Positions 1-8,627 of a stretch of 64,000 bases of DNA are shown piece by piece (the first letter of the stretch is position 1; the number at the start of each line of letters is the position of its first letter). The stretch is from Streptomyces sp. NBC_00370 (lineage in GTDB: Bacteria; Actinomycetota; Actinomycetes; Streptomycetales; Streptomycetaceae). The stretch is from the NCBI RefSeq assembly GCF_036084755.1, contig NZ_CP107968.1, positions 806,001 to 870,000 of the forward strand, in the 5' to 3' direction. The notes beneath the pieces are model-generated. The model saw nothing but the letters and a program-made list of their open reading frames with translations, was not told where the DNA came from and searched no databases. Position numbers and translations under genes: made by a program.

Positions 1-644
1 AGGTCGACGGGATGATCGTCGTTCCCGCGGGCAACAGTCACCGCCATCTGGGGCCCGCGGCGCTGCGGGGCATGCCGATCGTGCTGGCCGCCCGGCCGCC
101 GGCGGGCATGGACGCCGACTGTGTGCTCGTCGACGACTTCGGCGGGGCCGAGCAGGCCACGGGACAGCTCATCGCCGACGGCCACAGCGCGATCGGGTTC
201 CTGGGCAATCCGCCCGCGCTGTACACCGGCGCCGAACGGTTCCGCGGTTACTGGGCGGCCCATGAGGCGGCCGGTCTGACACCGGACGAACGTCACGTGC
301 GGCGCGGTCTCGTCGACGTCGGCACGGCCGAACGGGCCGCCGTGGAACTGCTGTCGGGACCGGCGGCGCCGACGGCCCTGTTCTGCACGAACAACCGGAT
401 GACCCAGGGCGCCATCCGGGCGGTACGTACGGTGGGCCGTCCGGTGGCGCTGGCCGGGTTCGACGACTTCGAACTCGCCGATGTGATCGGGCTGCCGCTG
501 ACGATCGTCTCGTACGACGCCGACGAAATAGGGCGCAGGGCCGGGCAGATGCTGATCGACCGCATCAACGCCGCGCCGGGCGAACCGCTGCCGGCGCGCC
601 GCACCGTCGTACCCACCCGTGTCATCCGTTACGGTCCGCGCTGA
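1..644 (+). CDS. LacI-family transcriptional regulator, C-terminal part (5' end outside window)
   Basis: The frame is open from the left edge of the window, so the N-terminal helix-turn-helix and part of the sensor domain are missing. The roughly 213 visible residues fit the second half of a periplasmic-binding-protein-like sensor of the LacI/GalR family. They include a segment like FLGNPPALYTGAERFRGY, which resembles the hinge-proximal region, then ALFCTNNRMTQGAIRAV and LAGFDDFELADV, the usual core signatures, and a C-terminal DRINAAPGEP..RRTVVPTRVI stretch typical of family ends. LacI proteins bind sugars or other small ligands and release operator DNA. The ligand cannot be read here. The gene ends just before a gene on the opposite strand, so any regulated operon probably lies upstream of the window. 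Confidence 0.85.
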   Translation, partial: VDGMIVVPAGNSHRHLGPAALRGMPIVLAARPPAGMDADCVLVDDFGGAEQATGQLIADGHSAIGFLGNPPALYTGAERFRGYWAAHEAAGLTPDERHVRRGLVDVGTAERAAVELLSGPAAPTALFCTNNRMTQGAIRAVRTVGRPVALAGFDDFELADVIGLPLTIVSYDADEIGRRAGQMLIDRINAAPGEPLPARRTVVPTRVIRYGPR

Positions 645-683
645 CCGGCGGCGACGTCCCGCTCAACCCGCCTCGGGCTCAGC

Positions 684-1802
684 TCAGTTGGACCCCGGAA
701 TGTGCCGGGCGACGCGCGGGTGACGGGCGTCCAGCCGGATGGTCCTGACCGTGGTGCGTACGATCTGCTCCTTCACCAGGGCGCCCGGTCTGCCGGTGAG
801 CACACGGGTGCGCGGGGAGTCGTCCTTGGCGACGAGCTGGAACAGGGCGTCGTGGCGGCCCAGACTGATGCACTGGGCCGCGTAACCGAAGGTGAACGGC
901 TTCGGCTCCTGCCCGCGCAGGTCCCTGACCACCGACAGCGCCGCGTGCGCCCCGAGCGGCAGCGCCGTGGCGCAGGCCATCCGGATCCGCCCGGCCGCCG
1001 GGGTCTCGACGGCGGCGGTGTCACCGGTGGCGTAGATGTGCGGGTGCGAAAGGGAACGCAGCGCCGGGTCGACGCTGATCTGGTTCCGGCTGTCGGTGGC
1101 GATCCCGGCGGCGACGGCGAGTTCGGTGTTGGGCACCATCGACCCCGCCCACACCACGACATCGGCGTCGATCTCGTCCGGGCCGCCGACATGACGACCC
1201 TCCTCGACGCGTACCCGCCGGTCGAGCAGGGCCGAGCGGACGTGCGCGCGGCCCTTGGCACCGACGCTCGGCACGATCTCACCGCCCGTGACCAGGCCGA
1301 CGGTCCACCCCGGGTGGGACTCGGCCAGTTCGGTGGCCAGTTCGACCCCCGTCGGCCCTCCCCCGACCACCGTGAGCGATCCGGAGCCGTCCCGCAGCCG
1401 CTTGTACAGCTCGGCCGCCGATTCCGCCGAGAAGGCCCGCTGCTCCGCGGTGCCGGTCAGGCCGATACCGCCTGTCCGGCTGCCGAGCGCGTACACGAGC
1501 CGGTCGTAGCGCAGGACGTGGCCCGCGTCGGTGTGCGCCTCGGCGGCTGCCGTGTCGATACGGGTGACCAGCGCGGCGACGTGGGTGACGCCGGTGTCCC
1601 GCAGGATCGTACGCAGGGAATGCGTCACGTCGGGCCGGCCCGCCGCCTTCTCGTGGAGCCTGACGCGTTCGGTGAAGTGGTCGTCCGGGGCGACCAGGGT
1701 GACCTGTACGAAGGGGGCGAGTTGCAGGGCCGCGCGCAGACCGGCGTAGCCGGCGCCCACGACGACGACCTGGTTCGCCGCGATGGTGTCTTGGTTCGTC
1801 AT
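684..1802 (-). CDS. FAD/NAD(P)-dependent oxidoreductase (NDH-2/pyridine nucleotide-disulfide type), ECF41 partner
   Basis: This 372-residue flavoprotein has an N-terminal FAD-binding Rossmann motif (VVVGAGYAGLRAA), a second dinucleotide motif for NAD(P)H (TVVGGGPTGVELATELAE) and a C-terminal YATGDTA motif whose Asp contacts FAD. There is no CxxxxC redox pair, so it resembles single-component NADH dehydrogenases rather than thioredoxin or disulfide reductases. The start chosen is the ATG at 1802. Upstream in-frame codons add a basic, unstructured stretch, and an ECF41-like promoter at 1837-1811 would place the transcript start within a few bases of this ATG. It is divergent from an ECF41 sigma gene, whose family typically controls an adjacent oxidoreductase, epimerase or carboxymuconolactone decarboxylase. 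The substrate is unknown. Confidence 0.9.
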   Translation of the reverse strand: MTNQDTIAANQVVVVGAGYAGLRAALQLAPFVQVTLVAPDDHFTERVRLHEKAAGRPDVTHSLRTILRDTGVTHVAALVTRIDTAAAEAHTDAGHVLRYDRLVYALGSRTGGIGLTGTAEQRAFSAESAAELYKRLRDGSGSLTVVGGGPTGVELATELAESHPGWTVGLVTGGEIVPSVGAKGRAHVRSALLDRRVRVEEGRHVGGPDEIDADVVVWAGSMVPNTELAVAAGIATDSRNQISVDPALRSLSHPHIYATGDTAAVETPAAGRIRMACATALPLGAHAALSVVRDLRGQEPKPFTFGYAAQCISLGRHDALFQLVAKDDSPRTRVLTGRPGALVKEQIVRTTVRTIRLDARHPRVARHIPGSN

Positions 1803-1810
1803 GTCCTTAC

Positions 1811-1837
1811 GACGGGACAGCCCCGCCGAATGTGATC
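1811..1837 (-). promoter_or_regulatory. Candidate ECF41-dependent promoter for the oxidoreductase
   Basis: On the minus strand GATCACA (1837-1831) is followed after exactly 16 nt by CGTC (1814-1811). This resembles the ECF41 pattern TGTCACA-N16-CGTC known for this sigma family, with five of seven bases matching in the -35 element. Transcription would begin close to the ATG at 1802, implying a leaderless or nearly leaderless mRNA. That would explain why the only Shine-Dalgarno-like bases sit too close to the start. The motif match was made by eye. Confidence 0.5.
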
Positions 1838-1865
1838 CTCGGACCGGCCGGCCTCGCATGGCCGG

Positions 1866-1892
1866 CCTCACATCCGCACGCGCAATCTCGTC
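1866..1892 (+). promoter_or_regulatory. Candidate ECF41-type autoregulatory promoter
   Basis: CCTCACA (1866-1872), then 16 nt, then CGTC (1889-1892), pointing toward the sigma gene at 1932. The spacing is the same as in the oppositely oriented copy at 1837-1811. The CGTC is also the left end of an inverted repeat, CGTCATA-tcgg-TATGACG (1889-1906), so the -10 region could also be an operator. Confidence 0.4.
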
Positions 1893-1931
1893 ATATCGGT
1901 ATGACGATCACAGGACAGCGGGAGCTGCTGC

Positions 1932-2855
1932 ATGCCCAGTCATGAACGGGAGCCCGATCCCTCACTGCGGAGCATGGTCGAGGAGCGCCGCACGCTGCTG
2001 AATCTCGCGTTCCGGATGCTTGGCTCGTCGTACGACGCCGAGGACGTCGTACAGGAGACGTACGCCCGCTGGTACGCGCTGCCGGAGGCCGAGCAGCGGG
2101 AGATCAGGTCGCCCGTCGCCTGGCTGGTCCGGGTGGCGGGACGGATCTGTCTCGACCACCTGGCGTCGGCGCGGGTGCGGCGGGAGCGGTACACGGGTGA
2201 GTGGCTGCCCGAGCCGCTGCCGGACCGGCGGCGCTGGGACAGTACGGGTGCCACGGAGGACGCCGCCGATCCCGCCGACCGCGTCACGCTGGACGAGTCG
2301 GTCAGCATGGGGATGCTGGTGGTCCTCGAATCGGTGACCCCCGCCGAGCGGGTCGCCTTCGTGCTCCATGACGTCTTCGGTGTCCCGTTCGCCGAGATCG
2401 CGGAGACCGTCGGGCGCAGCCCCGCCGCCTGCCGCCAGCTCGCGGCCTCGGCGCGGCGGCGCATCCGGGACGCCCGGCCGCCGGCGACCGGGACGGAGGC
2501 ACACCGGCAGGTCGTGTCCGCGTTCAAGCGGGCGTGCGAGACGGGGGATGTCGGCGCTCTGGTCGGCCTGCTGGATCCTGATGCGTCCGCGCATGCCGAC
2601 GGCGGGGGCAGGGTCCGTACCGCGCGCCGTCCCGTGATCGGTGCGGACAAGGTCGCCCGGTATCTCGTGGGGGTGTTGCGGAAGGAGCCGGGGGTGGAGC
2701 TCACCGAGGAGGACGTCAACGGCAGGCCGGGGCTCGTGGGCCGGCTGGACGGCTGGACGGTCGCCGTCGTCGCCACGGAGGTCGACGCGGGCTCCATCAG
2801 CCACCTCTGGCTGATGATGAACCCCGACAAGCTGCACGCCTGGAACCGGCGCTGA
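1932..2855 (+). CDS. ECF41-family RNA polymerase sigma factor (SigJ-like)
   Basis: This 307-residue extracytoplasmic-function sigma factor has region 2 (RMLGSSYDAEDVVQETYARW, residues 29-48), region 4 (VFGVPFAEIAETVGRSPAACRQLAASARRRI) and a C-terminal SnoaL/NTF2-like extension of about 100 residues. Three ECF41 hallmarks are visible: WLPEP at residues 91-95 between regions 2 and 4, DGGGR at the start of the extension, and NPDKL at residues 297-301. In this family the extension takes the place of a separate anti-sigma factor and modulates core binding and activity. The start is ATG 1932, preceded by GGGAG 8 nt away. The divergent oxidoreductase gene is the expected target. The signal sensed by the extension is not known. 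Confidence 0.92.
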   Translation: MPSHEREPDPSLRSMVEERRTLLNLAFRMLGSSYDAEDVVQETYARWYALPEAEQREIRSPVAWLVRVAGRICLDHLASARVRRERYTGEWLPEPLPDRRRWDSTGATEDAADPADRVTLDESVSMGMLVVLESVTPAERVAFVLHDVFGVPFAEIAETVGRSPAACRQLAASARRRIRDARPPATGTEAHRQVVSAFKRACETGDVGALVGLLDPDASAHADGGGRVRTARRPVIGADKVARYLVGVLRKEPGVELTEEDVNGRPGLVGRLDGWTVAVVATEVDAGSISHLWLMMNPDKLHAWNRR

Positions 2856-2878
2856 AGCCGTTGCGCCGGGAACTGCCC

Positions 2879-2932
2879 GTGGTCCCGGCCCCGGCGGGCG
2901 CCTGGATGGCGTCCGCCGGGGCTCGGGACCAC
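2879..2932. terminator. Bidirectional hairpin terminator
   Basis: The arms at 2879-2897 and 2913-2932 pair over 19 bp with a single bulged base and a 15-nt loop. The hairpin lies between the convergent sigma gene and GH87 gene. There is no U-tract. Confidence 0.75.
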
Positions 2933-2974
2933 GGGTGTCAGCTGTTCACCGGCGGGGCCGGCTTGTCGCGGGCC

Positions 2975-5900
2975 CTAGCGTTTACCACCCGCCGCCTTGC
3001 CGGCCGACTTGGCCGCTGCGGCTCCGCCGGTGATCACGAACTGCGACCCCGGTTGGGTGACGATGTCGCCGTCGGCCGAGTTGGTGATGGTGACGTTGCT
3101 CAGCGTCGCGCTGCCGCGTGCGCCGCTCATGGCGAGGATGCCGGCGCCGTTGTTGGACTTGTCGATCTTCACGTTGCTGACGGTGACGCCCGGCATGTTG
3201 CCGCCGCCCGTCTTGAACTGGATGCCGTCGTACGTCGAGTCGTAGATGTCGGTGTCCCGGATGGTGACACCGGTGATGTCCCGGCTCGCCGCGAACAGCG
3301 TGATGGCGCCGAACTCCTGATCCTCGTTCCAGAAGGCGCCACCGGTGCGGTGCAGTTCGTTGTTGGCGATCAGGGTCTGCCCGGAGAAGGGCAGCGGGTC
3401 GTGGTCGGTCGCCAGCATGATGCCGGGGTAGTTGGCCGTGTCGGAGACGACATTGTTCTCGATCTTGTTGCCGTAGCCTCCGTAGACGGCGATCCCGGTC
3501 GCCCGCCAGGGCAGCTGGATGGTGTTGTTGGTGAACTGGTTGTCGTGCGCGATGTCGACCGAGGTGTCCTTCACGTACCGGTTGGCCCAGACCGCCAGTG
3601 AGTCGTCACCCGTCGTACGGAACGACGAGTTGTACACCTTCGAGTTCCGCGTGCCGTTGGTGAAGTTGATGCCGTCGGCGTAGGTGTCGCGGATCCGCAT
3701 CCCGCTGAACTCCAGCCCGTCGGCGGGGCCCCAGAGGTCCGGGATGTTGTCGTAGTCGCGGCCGACCCAGACCCCGACGTTGGAGTGCTCGATCCAGACG
3801 TTGGAAATCTTGGTGTTCTTGCCGAACCGGCCGTTGAGGCCCACGCCGCCCTCGGCGTTGCCGTCACCGCCGCGTATCCGGCCGGAGCCGAAGATCGCGA
3901 TGTCGGATATCTGGGTGTTGTTGTCGATGTCGAAGCCGAAGTTGCCCTCGTGCGGGTGGTTGATGCTGCCGACCGCGTTCTGCGGTTCGGTCAGCGTGTA
4001 CAGCTGGGAGTGCCACATGCCGGCGCCTCGGATGGTGACGTTGCTGATGCCGACCTGGTTGTACTGGCCCCTGTTCAGCGGGTCGTCGGTCAGGATCTTC
4101 TTCTCCTGGCGCCACTGGCCCGGCGGGATCCAGACGCAGGCGATGGCACCGTTCTGATTGTCCGTCACGGCACGCTGGATGGCGGTCGTGTCATCGATCC
4201 CGTCGTCGGGGACCGCTCCGTACGACGTGATGGAGGTGCACTCGGCGGGCTTGCTCGTCGGAGGTGCGACCTGCTCCAGGTCGATCAGGTCGATGATGTA
4301 GAAGGACGCGGTGTCACCCGCGTCGCGCTGGAGCCGGAACTTGGTCCCCGCCGGGTAGGTCTGCGACAGCAGGGCGTGCGACTCGTCGAAGAGCCTGCGG
4401 GCGTCGGCCTGCGGGGTGTTGGTCAGCGCCTCGGGGCCGTCGGTGTTGCCGTACAGCCAGCTGTGCTTCGACGAGAGATCGAGCTTCTTGACGAAGGTGT
4501 CGTTGACGTAGAGGCCGATGGTGGCGTCGATGCCGCCGCCGTTCGGCGCGTCGGGGATGGAGTTGCGCACGACGATGGAGTTCGACGGGTTGGTCGAGGT
4601 GAACTCGACGAACTGGCCCGTGCTGTTGAGCCGTACCGACTTGCGCCCCGAGGACTCGGAGGCGAAGTTGGTGTGCCCGAAGGTGCGCTGGGCGTCGGCC
4701 TCCAGCAGGGTGCCCTGGTAGCGGCCGGACTCGGCCTCGTACTCGACGTACGGTACGGCGGCGCCGCGGCCCACCACGATCGCCCGGGAGAACGCGTTGT
4801 TGGTCTCGTTGGTCTCCGTGACGACGTTGGTGGCGTCGGCGGTGGCCACGAGGGTCGCGCCCCCGCTGGTCGCCGTCCAGCTGCCGGTGACGCTCACATT
4901 GGCGGTGGCACCCGCCGCGATGGACGGGGTGTTGGTGTTGAGCGTGGTGCCGCCCACCGTCAGCCGGGTCACGGTGGTGGCGCCCGATGCGGTGGTGCCC
5001 CGGTTCTTGACCGCGACGGTGAACTGGACGGCCGCCCCGACCGCCGGGTTCTGCGGGGTCGAGTTGATGCTCAGGACCTGGAGGTCGGGGCCAGGGCTCT
5101 GGCCGACGACCAACTGCCCGGCCGCCGTGAAGCTGTTGTTGTTGTTGTCCTGCTCGACGACCGTGTCGGTCGGGTCGACGATCGCGGTGACCTTGTAGCT
5201 GCCCTCGGCGCGTTTGCCCACGACGACCGGGACGGTCGCCGAAGCGCCTGCGGCCAGCGCGCCCACCGAGGCGCTGCCGGCGACCACGCCGCCCACACTG
5301 ACATTGACGGTCGTCGCGGCGGACGCGGCGGTGCCCGCGTTGCGTACCGTGGCGTTGACCGTCGTCGTGTCGGTCTCCACCGGCGCCGTGGGGGTCCACG
5401 ACAGGCCGGTGACGGTGAGGTCGGGGTTGGGTGCGAGTGTGCCGATCACCTGCAGCTCGGCGACCTGGCCGCCGGGCGCGCCCGTGTTGCTGAAGATCTG
5501 GAGCTGTAGGTCGGAGGCACGGCCGGTGACCGGGATCGTCACCGTGTTCTGGTTGGACGAGGGGCCGAACGCGTAGTCGGCGCGGGCCTTCAGCGAGGTG
5601 AAGCCGGACGCGCTCTGGGCGCGGCCGAGGACCTGGATGTTCTGGGTCCTGTTCCCCCAGGCCGTGTCGGGGTTGAGCCTGACCACGACGCCGGTGACAT
5701 CCGCGTCGGCGCCGAGCTTGACCGTCAGGGTCGACGGCTGACCGCCCGCCTCCCAGTACGTGTCGAGCTTGCCGTCGTTGGCGTTGGGCGCGACGAACGT
5801 GAAGACCGACGAGGACGCTTCGATCGGCTTGCCGCGCGCCAGGTCGGTGCCGGCGACCGGGCCGCCGGGATCGCCGGGGTCACCGGGGCTGTCGTCGACC

Positions 5901-6409
5901 GTGCCGAAGATCCCTAGGTCGGAGAGCTGTCCCGCGGGCCAGCCCGTGTTGCCCGTGATGTTCAGCCGCACGTAACGGACGCTGCTCGCGGTGAAGTTGA
6001 CGGTGACGGTGTTGCCCGACGCCGGGGTGAACGACCGCGCCTGGGCGGCGGACAGGGTGGTGAACGTGGTGCCGTTGGTGCTGCCCTGCACGGCCACGGC
6101 CTGGGTGCGGGCCTCCCAGGTGGTGGGGAGCTTGAGCACCACCTGGTCGACGGTCGCGTTCTTGCCCAGGTCGACCTGGAGCCAGGTGGGGAAGGCGTTG
6201 TTCGGGCCTTCCCAGTAGGTCTGCTGGTCGCCGTCGGTGACGTTGGCCGCGGGGTGGCTCCCCTCCGACCCGCTCGCCGACGCCGGTCTGCCCGCGGACA
6301 GATCGGTGCGTTCGGCGGCCGAGGCGGAGAGGGGCAGGAGGCCGAAGGCGATCATGCCGGCCATCACTAATCCGGTGACGAGCCACCGGCCGAACTGCTT
6401 CCGTTTCAT
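2975..6409 (-). CDS. Secreted multidomain GH87-type alpha-1,3-glucanase (mycodextranase/mutanase family)
   Basis: This 1144-residue secreted enzyme begins with a signal peptide (MKRKQFGRWLVTGLVMAG.. ending SASAAE). It continues with two discoidin/F5-8C-type carbohydrate-binding domains (about 33-165 and 185-320), two CARDB-like Ig modules (about 326-435 and 440-545) and a CBM35/6-like domain (about 552-715). The rest, from about 723, is a parallel beta-helix beginning ITSYGAVPDDGIDDT. The helix carries D912 (DGINF) and D935-D936 (GDDS). An Asp followed 23 and 24 residues later by an Asp pair is the catalytic arrangement known for GH87 alpha-1,3-glucanases. Likely substrates are fungal cell-wall alpha-1,3-glucan or bacterial mutan. 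The start is ATG 6409, preceded by AGAGGAC. A plain pectate-lyase-fold enzyme of another specificity is the main alternative. Confidence 0.78.
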   Translation of the reverse strand: MKRKQFGRWLVTGLVMAGMIAFGLLPLSASAAERTDLSAGRPASASGSEGSHPAANVTDGDQQTYWEGPNNAFPTWLQVDLGKNATVDQVVLKLPTTWEARTQAVAVQGSTNGTTFTTLSAAQARSFTPASGNTVTVNFTASSVRYVRLNITGNTGWPAGQLSDLGIFGTVDDSPGDPGDPGGPVAGTDLARGKPIEASSSVFTFVAPNANDGKLDTYWEAGGQPSTLTVKLGADADVTGVVVRLNPDTAWGNRTQNIQVLGRAQSASGFTSLKARADYAFGPSSNQNTVTIPVTGRASDLQLQIFSNTGAPGGQVAELQVIGTLAPNPDLTVTGLSWTPTAPVETDTTTVNATVRNAGTAASAATTVNVSVGGVVAGSASVGALAAGASATVPVVVGKRAEGSYKVTAIVDPTDTVVEQDNNNNSFTAAGQLVVGQSPGPDLQVLSINSTPQNPAVGAAVQFTVAVKNRGTTASGATTVTRLTVGGTTLNTNTPSIAAGATANVSVTGSWTATSGGATLVATADATNVVTETNETNNAFSRAIVVGRGAAVPYVEYEAESGRYQGTLLEADAQRTFGHTNFASESSGRKSVRLNSTGQFVEFTSTNPSNSIVVRNSIPDAPNGGGIDATIGLYVNDTFVKKLDLSSKHSWLYGNTDGPEALTNTPQADARRLFDESHALLSQTYPAGTKFRLQRDAGDTASFYIIDLIDLEQVAPPTSKPAECTSITSYGAVPDDGIDDTTAIQRAVTDNQNGAIACVWIPPGQWRQEKKILTDDPLNRGQYNQVGISNVTIRGAGMWHSQLYTLTEPQNAVGSINHPHEGNFGFDIDNNTQISDIAIFGSGRIRGGDGNAEGGVGLNGRFGKNTKISNVWIEHSNVGVWVGRDYDNIPDLWGPADGLEFSGMRIRDTYADGINFTNGTRNSKVYNSSFRTTGDDSLAVWANRYVKDTSVDIAHDNQFTNNTIQLPWRATGIAVYGGYGNKIENNVVSDTANYPGIMLATDHDPLPFSGQTLIANNELHRTGGAFWNEDQEFGAITLFAASRDITGVTIRDTDIYDSTYDGIQFKTGGGNMPGVTVSNVKIDKSNNGAGILAMSGARGSATLSNVTITNSADGDIVTQPGSQFVITGGAAAAKSAGKAAGGKR

Positions 6410-6599
6410 GGTGTCCTCTGTTCAGTCGGAACGAGACAGCGGCGGCCGCAGTGGCCGGGGTGAGCTCTTGCCATGAACTTGCATAGAAATTGAGCCCGTT
6501 GACTCCTTTTTTGCGATTCACAGGTTGCGATCCTGTCACCAGTTTGTCAATACTTTCCGCACGATGATCGATTCGTTGTGCCGCGGGCAGGCATGACGA

Positions 6600-6635
6600 A
6601 GCCGGGGCAGGCCGCGTGAGCGGCCTGCCCCGGCT
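6600..6635 (-). terminator. Terminator downstream of htpG
   Basis: Perfect 16-bp stem (6600-6615 with 6620-6635) around a GTGA loop, 28 nt beyond the htpG stop codon. There is no U-tract. It also separates htpG transcription from the GH87 promoter region downstream. Confidence 0.85.
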
Positions 6636-6662
6636 GTGGGTCGGTTGCGTCTGCCGGACGGT

Positions 6663-8588
6663 CTACAAGGTGCGCTCCAGCCGGCCGGCCATCAGCTTCA
6701 CGAACCGCGCCGGGTCGCTCAGTTCACCGCCGTCCGCGAGGATGGCCATCCCGTGGAGGAGTTCGGCCGCCTCGGCGAGCCCCGCCTCCGCGCGCTCCTC
6801 GCCGTGCGCCTCGCGCAGGGCGGCGACCAGCGGGTGCGTGGGGTTCAGCTCCAGGATGCGCTTGATCTGGGGCACGTCCTGGCCCATGGCCCGGTACATG
6901 TTCTCCAGGGCCGGGGTCACATCATGGGTGTCGGAGACGATGCAGGCAGGCGAGACGGTGAGCCGCGACGACAGGCGCACCTCCTTGACGCTCTCGGCCA
7001 GTTCCTTCGTCATCCAGCCGAGCAGAGCGGCGAAGTCCTGCTGCTGCTTCTCGCGTTCGGCCTCGACCTCCTTCTTCTCCTCGTCGGTGTCGAGGTCGAC
7101 CTCGCCCTTGGCGATCGACTGGAGCTGCTTGCCGTCGAACTCCGGCACCGACTGGACCCACACCTCGTCGACGGGGTCGGTCAGCAGCAGGACCTCGAAG
7201 CCCTTCGCGGCGAACGCCTCCATGTGGGGCGAGGTCTCGATGGCCGAGCGCGACTCGCCCGTCATGAAGAAGATGTGCTGCTGGCCCTCCTTCATCCGCC
7301 CCACGTACTCCTGGAGCGTGGTCTGCCGCTCCTCGTCGTGGGTCGAGGCGAACGACGAGATGCCGAGCAGCGCGTCGCGGTTCTCGTAGTCGCTCAGCAG
7401 ACCCTCCTTGAGGACCCGGCCGAACTCCTTCCACAGCGTGGCGTAGCGCTCCGGGTTCGCGGACATCATGTCCTTGACCGTCGAGAGCACCTTCTTGACC
7501 AGCCTGCGGTGCATGAGCTGGATCTGCCGGTCCTGCTGCAGGATCTCCCGCGACACGTTGAGGGAGAGATCCTGCGCGTCGACAACACCCTTGACGAAGC
7601 GCAGGTATTCGGGCATCAGCGCTTCGCAGTCGTCCATGACGAACACGCGCTTGACGTAGAGCTGGACTCCGCGCTTGTGCCCCTGGGTGAAGAGGTCGGG
7701 CGAGGCGTGCGACGGGACGAAGAGCAGCGCCTGGTACTCGAACGTGCCCTCGGCCTGCATCCGCACGGTTTCGAGCGGGTCGGTCCAGTCATGGCTGATG
7801 TGCTTGTACAGCTCGCTGTACTCGGCCTCGGTCACCTCGTCCTTGGACCGTGCCCACAGCGCCTTCATCGAGTTGATCGTCTCGGGCCCGGCGGGAGTCT
7901 TCTCGCCCTCCTCGCCCTCGTCCGCCGCGCCGTTGTCCTCGGCCGCCATCCTGATGGGCCAGGTGATGAAGTCCGAGTAGCGCTTGACGATTTCCCTGAT
8001 CTTCCAGCCGGACGTGTAGTCGAAGAGCTGGTCCTCGGTGTCGGCCGGCTTGAGCCGCAGGGTGACGGCGGTGCCCTGCGGCGCGTCGTCGACCTCGTCG
8101 ACCGTGTACGTGCCCTCGCCGTTGGACTCCCAGCGGGTGCCGCTGGTCTCCCCCGCCCGCCGGGTCAGCAGAGTCACCTCGTCGGCGACCATGAAGCTGG
8201 CGTAGAAACCGACGCCGAACTGGCCGATGAGTTCCTCCGAGGCCGCCGCGTCCTTGGCCCCCTTCAGCTCCCGCAGGAACTTGGCGGTACCGGAGTTGGC
8301 GATGGTGCCGATCAGCTGCACCACCTCGTCGTGCGACATGCCGATGCCGTTGTCACGAACGGTCAGTGTGCGCTGTTCCTTGTCGATCTCGATGTCGATG
8401 TGCAGATCGGACACGTCGGCGCGCAGATCGTTGTCGCGCAGAGATTCCAGACGCAACTTGTCCAGTGCGTCGGAGGCGTTGGAGACCAACTCCCGCAGAA
8501 ATACATCCTTGTTCGAGTAGATCGAATGGATCATCATCTGGAGGAGCTGGCGCGCTTCCACCTGGAACTCGAATGTCTCGGCCGGCAT
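6663..8588 (-). CDS. htpG: Molecular chaperone HtpG (bacterial Hsp90)
   Basis: This 641-residue homologue of cytosolic Hsp90 is full length for the family. The N-terminal GHKL ATPase domain is clear: [16 protein letters not shown] carries the ATP/Mg-binding Glu and Asn, followed by [11 protein letters not shown] and the lid segment [17 protein letters not shown]. The middle domain has the conserved catalytic-loop region [14 protein letters not shown], and the C-terminal dimerisation domain follows. ATP-driven opening and closing of the dimer remodels client proteins under stress. The start is ATG 8588, with a GGGGATCCGCAGG purine-rich leader. It is monocistronic, with a perfect terminator hairpin. 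I did not find a clear HAIR or CIRCE element upstream, so heat regulation is not shown by the sequence. Confidence 0.97.
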
Positions 8589-8627
8589 ACCTGCGGATCC
8601 CCTTCATCGTGAGTGGTCAGCGTCAAG

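Noticed and set aside
702..1835. A 377-codon plus-strand frame opposite the FAD oxidoreductase.
   Set aside because: No recognisable motif and no plausible ribosome site; the minus-strand gene has two Rossmann motifs.
3785..5509. A 574-codon plus-strand frame opposite the GH87 gene.
   Set aside because: Val/Gly/Arg/Asp-rich shadow of the true gene without motifs.
6636..8612. A 658-codon frame opposite htpG.
   Set aside because: htpG on the other strand is certain; the antisense product is leucine/valine-rich noise.
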